From: Clostridiales bacterium
GTDB taxonomy: Bacteria; Bacillota; Clostridia; Christensenellales; Christensenellaceae
NCBI GenBank assembly: GCA_019420265.1
Contig: JAHZHM010000074.1
Span: 2,662-12,224 of the forward strand
Direction of reading: 5' to 3'
Length of the DNA: 9,563 nt
Made by a program: the position numbers and the translations under genes. This document shows, in pieces, positions 6,053 through 9,563 of the stretch. Positions within the stretch are counted from its first letter, which is position 1. Each line of letters begins with the position of its first letter. Under the pieces are notes generated by a model. That model saw nothing but the letters and a program-made list of their open reading frames with translations. It made no database searches and had not been told where the DNA came from.

Positions 6053-6688
6053 CATTTGGGGGCACAAAGATGTCAGGCACAGCATGGGAGAGCATGTACT
6101 TTCTGACAAACTAGCTTCCGGCACCGCGGGCAGTTTTAACAGCCCCCACCGTTCCCCCCATTCGGATATGCTCTCCACAGGAGAGAGCATGTGCCCTCTG
6201 ACGAACTGATTTCCAGCATCGCGTGCGATTCCGGCAGCTTCCACCGCCTCATCATTCGGGATTGTCCTTCGCAGGAGAGAGCATGTACTTTCTGACAAGC
6301 CAGCTTCCAACGGCGCGTGCCGTTTTGACAGCCCCGACCATTCTTCCATTCGGGTATTCCCTCCGCAGGAGCACGGGTAGGCTCGGCACGAACTATGCGA
6401 GTATGCGCCATCTGACAAACCAATTTTCAGCGCCGCGTGCGGCTCCGACAGATTCTGCCATTCCCCCATTCGGGTGCGCCCTCCTCAGGAGAGAGCATGT
6501 ACTCTCTGACGAACTGATTTCCAGCACCGCGTGCGGCTCCGGCAGATTTTGCCATTCCCCCATTCGGATGCGCCCTCCGCAGGAGCGGCACAGCATGTGC
6601 GAGCATTTGCTTTCTGACAAACCAACTTTCAGCGCCGCGTGCGGGGCTAGCAAGTTTCGCCGCCCTATCATTCGGGTATTTCGGGTAT
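6053..6688 (+). repeat. Module B tandem repeat array, locus 2 (six copies)
   Basis: Hinges (CATTYGGG-like) begin at 6053, 6159, 6253, 6347, 6467, 6561 and 6669, giving units of 106, 94, 94, 120, 94 and 108 bp. The 108-bp form differs from the 94-bp form by about 14 bases (CGGCACAGCATGTG) between GGAG and GAGCAT; the 120-bp unit is a longer variant of that part. The array ends in a tandem 9-base duplication TTCGGGTAT (6671-6679, 6680-6688) touching the next terminator. It fills the space between two converging genes, where no coding region is supportable. Confidence 0.9.
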
Positions 6689-6689
6689 A

Positions 6690-6719
6690 AAAAAACGGCA
6701 GCAAATGCTGCCGTTTTTT
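6690..6719 (-). terminator. Bidirectional Rho-independent terminator after the tautomerase operon and repeat locus 2
   Basis: A perfect stem AAAAAACGGCAGC/GCTGCCGTTTTTT (6690-6702 with 6707-6719) encloses an AAAT loop. On the minus strand it follows the tautomerase stop codon by about 20 bases and has a T-tail. On the plus strand it follows directly after the last repeat and also has a T-tail. Confidence 0.9.
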
Positions 6720-6740
6720 CTTTGGGAAATTCCCGCCTGC

Positions 6741-7085
6741 TTATTTGAGCACGCCTCTGGAGCCCCAGTTATCGAACTCCATAAAGCAGAGATAGACATC
6801 GTCTTTGGCAATGCCGGCCTTCTGCTCGAGCACATCGTAGATGGCGACAGTGAGGTTTGCCTTATCCTCCAGCGCCGCTTTATCTTTGATGCGCACTTCG
6901 ACGAACGCGCAGTTATCTCTCTCTTCGCCGCGGAAATACAGCGGCTGTGCATCCTGGATGCTCATCATCAGCTTCTCTTCCGCCTTGCCGGGCAGCAGGG
7001 AAATGCTCGCGCCGATTCCCTCTTTGATGGCAAGCTTTGCATCGCTCTTGAGCTTCTTTGCTGTTTTTACTTCAATGAAAGGCAT
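6741..7085 (-). CDS. MIF-like tautomerase-superfamily protein
   Basis: A 114-residue protein of the length and layout of macrophage migration inhibitory factor/phenylpyruvate tautomerase relatives. Known members catalyse keto-enol tautomerisation with an N-terminal proline as the base, and form trimers. Pro2 directly after the initiator Met (MPFIEVKT) gives the expected Pro-1. Further matches are LPGKAEEKLMMSI (31-43), equal in place to the MIF GKPAQYIAV segment, and the C-terminal DDVYLCFMEFDNWGSRG, like the MIF RVYINYYDMNAANVGW region. The natural substrate cannot be inferred. The start ATG has GGAG 8 bases upstream. It is the second gene of a two-gene operon, 19 bases after the oxidoreductase, and ends at a strong terminator. 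Confidence 0.8.
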   Translation of the reverse strand: MPFIEVKTAKKLKSDAKLAIKEGIGASISLLPGKAEEKLMMSIQDAQPLYFRGEERDNCAFVEVRIKDKAALEDKANLTVAIYDVLEQKAGIAKDDVYLCFMEFDNWGSRGVLK

Positions 7086-7104
7086 TTTGTTTTCTCCTTT
7101 TTTC

Positions 7105-8109
7105 TTACGCTTTGTAGCACTCTTCGGGGAACTTGATGTCTGCCAGATCGCGAATCTCCTCGACAGCCGCGATGACTTTGGTCGTCAAATCCTTAGACTG
7201 CGCATAGCGCTCGGCCGTGCTGGGATCCGTGATGAAATCGTAGAACTGCTTTGTCTCGGGGCCCCAGGGGTTGACGGAGAGGTCTCTGGTAATCAGGTTC
7301 TCCTTCTTGCCATCGAAATACTCGATATAGCAGTTGTCGAAGCGCTCAACGCTATCCATATGGATGACGCCCAGGTCGCCCATGATCAGGTTCTCATGAT
7401 GCGACGTGCTGGCCTTGCCATAGGACATGGTGATGTGCACATTGCCCGCGCTGTGGAACAGCACCGTGCCGCAAGCGTCTGCGCCGGTTCTTAAGATGGA
7501 AGCATCCGCCGCAATTTTCTCGGGCACGCCAAACCAGTAGATAGCCGGGTAGACCAGGTAGATGCCCATATCCATCAGGCCGCCTGCCGCCATCTTCGGG
7601 TTGAAGATGTTGGGCGTGCCGCCTTCGCGGTATTCCGGGTATTTGGAGGAGTAGCGGCAGAAATCCAGCTTTAACATGTGGATATCGCCCAGTTTTTTCA
7701 TGGCCTCGTTGATGACCTGAATCTCGGGCATATAGATGCCTTTCATGGCCTCCATGAAGATGACATTATTCTTATCCGCGATCTCGTAGAGAATTTTCAG
7801 CTGCTCGCTGGTGACGCCGCAGGTTTTCTCGCAGAGGACGTGCTTGCCGTTCTCCAGCAGGATTTTGGCCGTCTGATAATGCAGGGCGTTGGGGTTGGCG
7901 ATATAGACCGCATCGACTTCATCGCTCTTGGCGAGCTTTTCCAGGTCTGTAAAAACCGTCGTGATGCCGTGCTTCTCCGAGAACATCTTTGCCTCTGCCT
8001 CGCTGAAGGAATAGACTGCGGAATGGACCATATCCGGAGCAGCCTGCTTCATTCCTTCCAGGAAGGAATCGACTACCCAGCCGGCACCGACTGTGCATAC
8101 TCTTACCAT
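7105..8109 (-). CDS. Gfo/Idh/MocA-family NAD(P)-dependent oxidoreductase
   Basis: A 334-residue cytoplasmic dehydrogenase of the glucose-fructose oxidoreductase/inositol dehydrogenase family, which oxidises or reduces sugars, inositols or other polyols. The Rossmann fold starts at once: VRVCTVGAGWV (2-12) with GAG in the dinucleotide loop. VYIANPNALHYQTA (68-81) is the usual beta-4/alpha region. ENGKHVLCEKTCG (86-98) holds the conserved Lys95 of the EKP motif, here EKT. GGLMDMGIY (176-184) matches the GGG-xxDxGxH/Y motif of the C-terminal domain, with Asp180. Length is normal. The start ATG has a perfect AGGAGGT seven bases upstream. It heads a two-gene operon with a MIF-like tautomerase. Its leader carries a small hairpin. 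The substrate is not identifiable; nearby genes give no sugar-uptake context. Confidence 0.92.
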   Translation of the reverse strand: MVRVCTVGAGWVVDSFLEGMKQAAPDMVHSAVYSFSEAEAKMFSEKHGITTVFTDLEKLAKSDEVDAVYIANPNALHYQTAKILLENGKHVLCEKTCGVTSEQLKILYEIADKNNVIFMEAMKGIYMPEIQVINEAMKKLGDIHMLKLDFCRYSSKYPEYREGGTPNIFNPKMAAGGLMDMGIYLVYPAIYWFGVPEKIAADASILRTGADACGTVLFHSAGNVHITMSYGKASTSHHENLIMGDLGVIHMDSVERFDNCYIEYFDGKKENLITRDLSVNPWGPETKQFYDFITDPSTAERYAQSKDLTTKVIAAVEEIRDLADIKFPEECYKA

Positions 8110-8148
8110 TGTAACTACCTCCTAAAAAGTAAAGATACATCTGTCTGT

Positions 8149-8169
8149 TGGCAAGCCGCTGGCCTGCCA
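8149..8169 (-). promoter_or_regulatory. Dyad in the leader of the oxidoreductase-tautomerase operon
   Basis: On the minus strand TGGCAGGCC and GGCTTGCCA pair over nine positions (one G-T) around an AGC loop, about 40 bases before the start codon of the oxidoreductase. No T-tail follows. It may be an operator for a regulator or an mRNA-stabilising stem. The AT-rich stretch 8170-8225 just upstream probably holds the promoter, though I find no convincing -35/-10 pair. Confidence 0.35.
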
Positions 8170-8332
8170 TATAAATGAAACTGATATAGATATAGTGTAA
8201 TACATTTTTGCGTTTTTTAAAAGAGCATTTGGAAAAATTCTCTTTTTTCCCTGCAATCTGCCCGGGCGGCACGCTTTTTTGCACCAGAGCGCGTCCTCTT
8301 TCATAAACTATAGAAAAAACGAAGGTGAGCCT

Positions 8333-9145
8333 ATGATCAAATTTGCAACTGTTTTGGAAACGAATCCGGATTCTCTGCTCGTCAGAGACAGCTCCGGGCA
8401 GGAGATCCTGGTCTATACGCGTAACGCCCGGCAGTTTACGCCCGGCGATTTCGTCCGCATCATCTATAACGGCGCGATGACGCTGAGCCTGCCCCCGCAG
8501 ATCTCCGCGATATTCGTCACCCTGGTGCGCCGGGGCGCGCGGGTTTGCGGCGAAATTCTCTCCCTTGGCCGGGATAGCTTTGTGCTGCGGGATGCGGATG
8601 GCGCGCACTTCCAGGTGAACTGGGAAGATACTTATTCTCTTTCGGCGGGGGATACCGTCTGCGTGCAGTATGACGGCCAGATGACCCGCAGCATCCCGCC
8701 CCAGATTACAGGCATTGCCGTGGAGCAAGTGCAGCAGACCGAGACAATCTGCGGCGAGATTCAGAGCATCGGCGCAGGCTTTTTCCTGCTGCTTTCGGAT
8801 GATGCCCAGGAGATCCGCGTCAATTTCCCCGAGGCGGCCAGCCTGACGCCCGGGCAGGAGGTTTGCGTCGAATTCAGCGGAGCCATGACCCGCAGCATCC
8901 CGCCGCAGATTGCCGCTGTTGCCGTCTATCCCCGGCGGACCGAGGCGCAGATTTGCGGCGAGATTGTGGCGGTGGAAAGGGAACGCTTCCTTCTGCTGGA
9001 CAGCGCTGGGATGGAGATCTATGTGAACACCCCTGCCGCTCGGGAATATGCGCCGGGCGATCTGGTTTGCATCGTCCATAACGGCGTAATGACCGCAAGC
9101 ATTCCGCCCCAGATTGCCGCCATGGAGATTATTCGCCAGCAGTAG
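8333..9145 (+). CDS. Protein of four tandem ~67-residue beta-rich repeats (unknown function)
   Basis: I do not recognise this protein as a named family. Its 270 residues divide completely into four copies of one unit: 1-68, 69-136, 137-203 and 204-270. Each unit has CGEI (lost in copy 1), an alternating hydrophobic strand ending in a D/G turn, a strand like EIxVN, the turn PGDxVCVxYxG, and the motif MTxS(I/L)PPQI (49-56, 117-125, 185-193, 253-261). The pattern suggests a small beta-barrel, OB-fold-like; DUF3221-type domains are a distant comparison only. There is no signal peptide or membrane segment, so it is probably cytoplasmic. Cysteines recur in copies 2-4 before GEI and in V-C-V/I. The start is the ATG with AAGGTGAG just upstream; an in-frame TTG at 8279 has no ribosome site. 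A weak TTGCAC-17-CATAAA pair (8279-8307) may be its promoter. It is a single gene with its own terminator. Confidence 0.83.
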   Translation: MIKFATVLETNPDSLLVRDSSGQEILVYTRNARQFTPGDFVRIIYNGAMTLSLPPQISAIFVTLVRRGARVCGEILSLGRDSFVLRDADGAHFQVNWEDTYSLSAGDTVCVQYDGQMTRSIPPQITGIAVEQVQQTETICGEIQSIGAGFFLLLSDDAQEIRVNFPEAASLTPGQEVCVEFSGAMTRSIPPQIAAVAVYPRRTEAQICGEIVAVERERFLLLDSAGMEIYVNTPAAREYAPGDLVCIVHNGVMTASIPPQIAAMEIIRQQ

Positions 9146-9187
9146 CGCAGTCTCCGGCCGCTCAAACCTCCATACGATTTCTGGCAC

Positions 9188-9217
9188 AAAAACCGCAGCG
9201 TTTTCGCTGCGGTTTTT
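9188..9217 (+). terminator. Rho-independent terminator of the four-repeat protein gene
   Basis: A perfect 13-bp stem AAAAACCGCAGCG/CGCTGCGGTTTTT (9188-9200 with 9205-9217) with a TTTT loop lies about 40 bases after the stop codon. It is symmetric, so it can also stop transcripts of the adjoining inverted repeat array on the minus strand. The array begins at 9219, one base beyond its T-tract. Confidence 0.9.
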
Positions 9218-9218
9218 G

Positions 9219-9563
9219 ATACCCGAATGATAGAGCAGTGGAGGCTGTCAAAGCCGCACGCGGTGCTGGAAGTCGGTTTGTCAGAGGGCACATACTCGCA
9301 TAGGCTGTGCCGCTCCTGCGGAGGGCATACCCGAATGGGAGAACAGTGGGGCTGTCAAAGCGGAACGCGCCGCTGGGAATTGGTTTGTTAGAAATCAAAT
9401 GCTCGCATAGGCTGTGCCGCTCCTGCGGAGGGCATACCCGAATGGGAGAACAGTGGGGCTGTCAAAGCGGAACGCGCCGCTGGGAATTGGTTTGTTAGAA
9501 ATCAAATGCTCGCATAGGCTGTGCCGCTCCTGCGGAGGGCATACCCGAATGGGAGAACAGTGG
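9219..9563 (-). repeat. Module B tandem repeat array, locus 3 (inverted, runs off the window)
   Basis: Module B in the opposite orientation: the reverse-complement hinge CCCGAAT recurs with CCGAAT at 9223, 9331, 9438 and 9545, giving units of 108, 107 and 107 bp of the long type. The units at 9331-9437 and 9438-9544 are identical over all 107 bases, and the 19 bases of the next copy also match. No gene is supportable from 9146 to the end. Small open frames (such as one from 9227 with a CRSCGG motif) arise from the repeat and are not called. Confidence 0.9.

Noticed and set aside
5517..6469. Minus-strand open frames through the A and B repeats (with PYGALPHG-like and CSLLRRAYPNG-like motifs)
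   Set aside because: They overlap the VanZ-like gene or run through B units of 94 bp, which shift frame from copy to copy. There is no consistent start or ribosome site.
4284..6688. CRISPR array
   Set aside because: The whole 94-111 bp unit is repeated, with no 20-40 bp constant repeat alternating with unique spacers, and no cas gene is present.
6053..6688. Integron attC array or rRNA/tRNA-type repeat
   Set aside because: There are no cassette genes between units, no paired R/L boxes that I can identify, no integrase gene, and no cloverleaf-like folding.
7919..9187. Long minus-strand open frame (422 codons)
   Set aside because: It is antisense to the four-repeat gene and out of frame with the oxidoreductase; the composition is typical of a shadow in GC-rich coding DNA.

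Overview
The window looks like chromosome of a fairly GC-rich Firmicute, most likely a gut-type Clostridia (Christensenellales or a relative; the taxon is inference). Supporting signs are strong AGGAGG-type ribosome sites, TTG starts on two genes, dense Rho-independent terminators, and bacterial housekeeping genes with no plasmid, phage or transposase gene.

Layout. 1-188: a short terminator, then the promoter region of typA. 189-2006 (+): typA/bipA, a ribosome-associated GTPase, closed by a strong hairpin. 2119-4246 (-): a three-gene operon read right to left from a near-consensus promoter: a stand-alone E2-acyltransferase-like protein whose catalytic His is replaced by Glu, a dCMP deaminase-family enzyme, and a small flavodoxin-domain protein. 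5128-5754 (+): a VanZ-family membrane protein with a TTG start. 6741-8109 (-): a two-gene operon of a Gfo/Idh/MocA oxidoreductase followed by a MIF-like tautomerase. 8333-9145 (+): a 270-residue protein built only of four tandem ~67-residue copies of an unrecognised beta-rich unit with a repeated MTxSxPPQI motif.

The most unusual content is between the genes. Roughly 1.9 kb of the window is a modular tandem-repeat family in three places: 4284-4875, 5731-6688, and 9219 to the window edge (opposite orientation). It has two modules. Module A repeats with an exact 111-bp period and carries a short perfect hairpin. Module B repeats at 94, 105-108 or 120 bp. Both are joined through a shared 12-bp hinge (CATTYGGGTGYG-like). 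Two loci have the same order (three A, then B copies) and begin at the same base of module A. On the A-to-B strand every array is followed by a Rho-independent terminator, at one locus with no gene upstream to explain it, so the arrays could be transcribed as RNA. One array starts inside the 3' end of the VanZ-like gene and supplies its last codons and stop.

Functionally the genes form separate small units (translation or stress GTPase, nucleotide and redox enzymes, a membrane protein, a sugar-type dehydrogenase with a tautomerase). I see no single pathway joining them. The repeat system is the best candidate here for something undescribed, followed by the four-repeat protein and the His-less E2-like protein.
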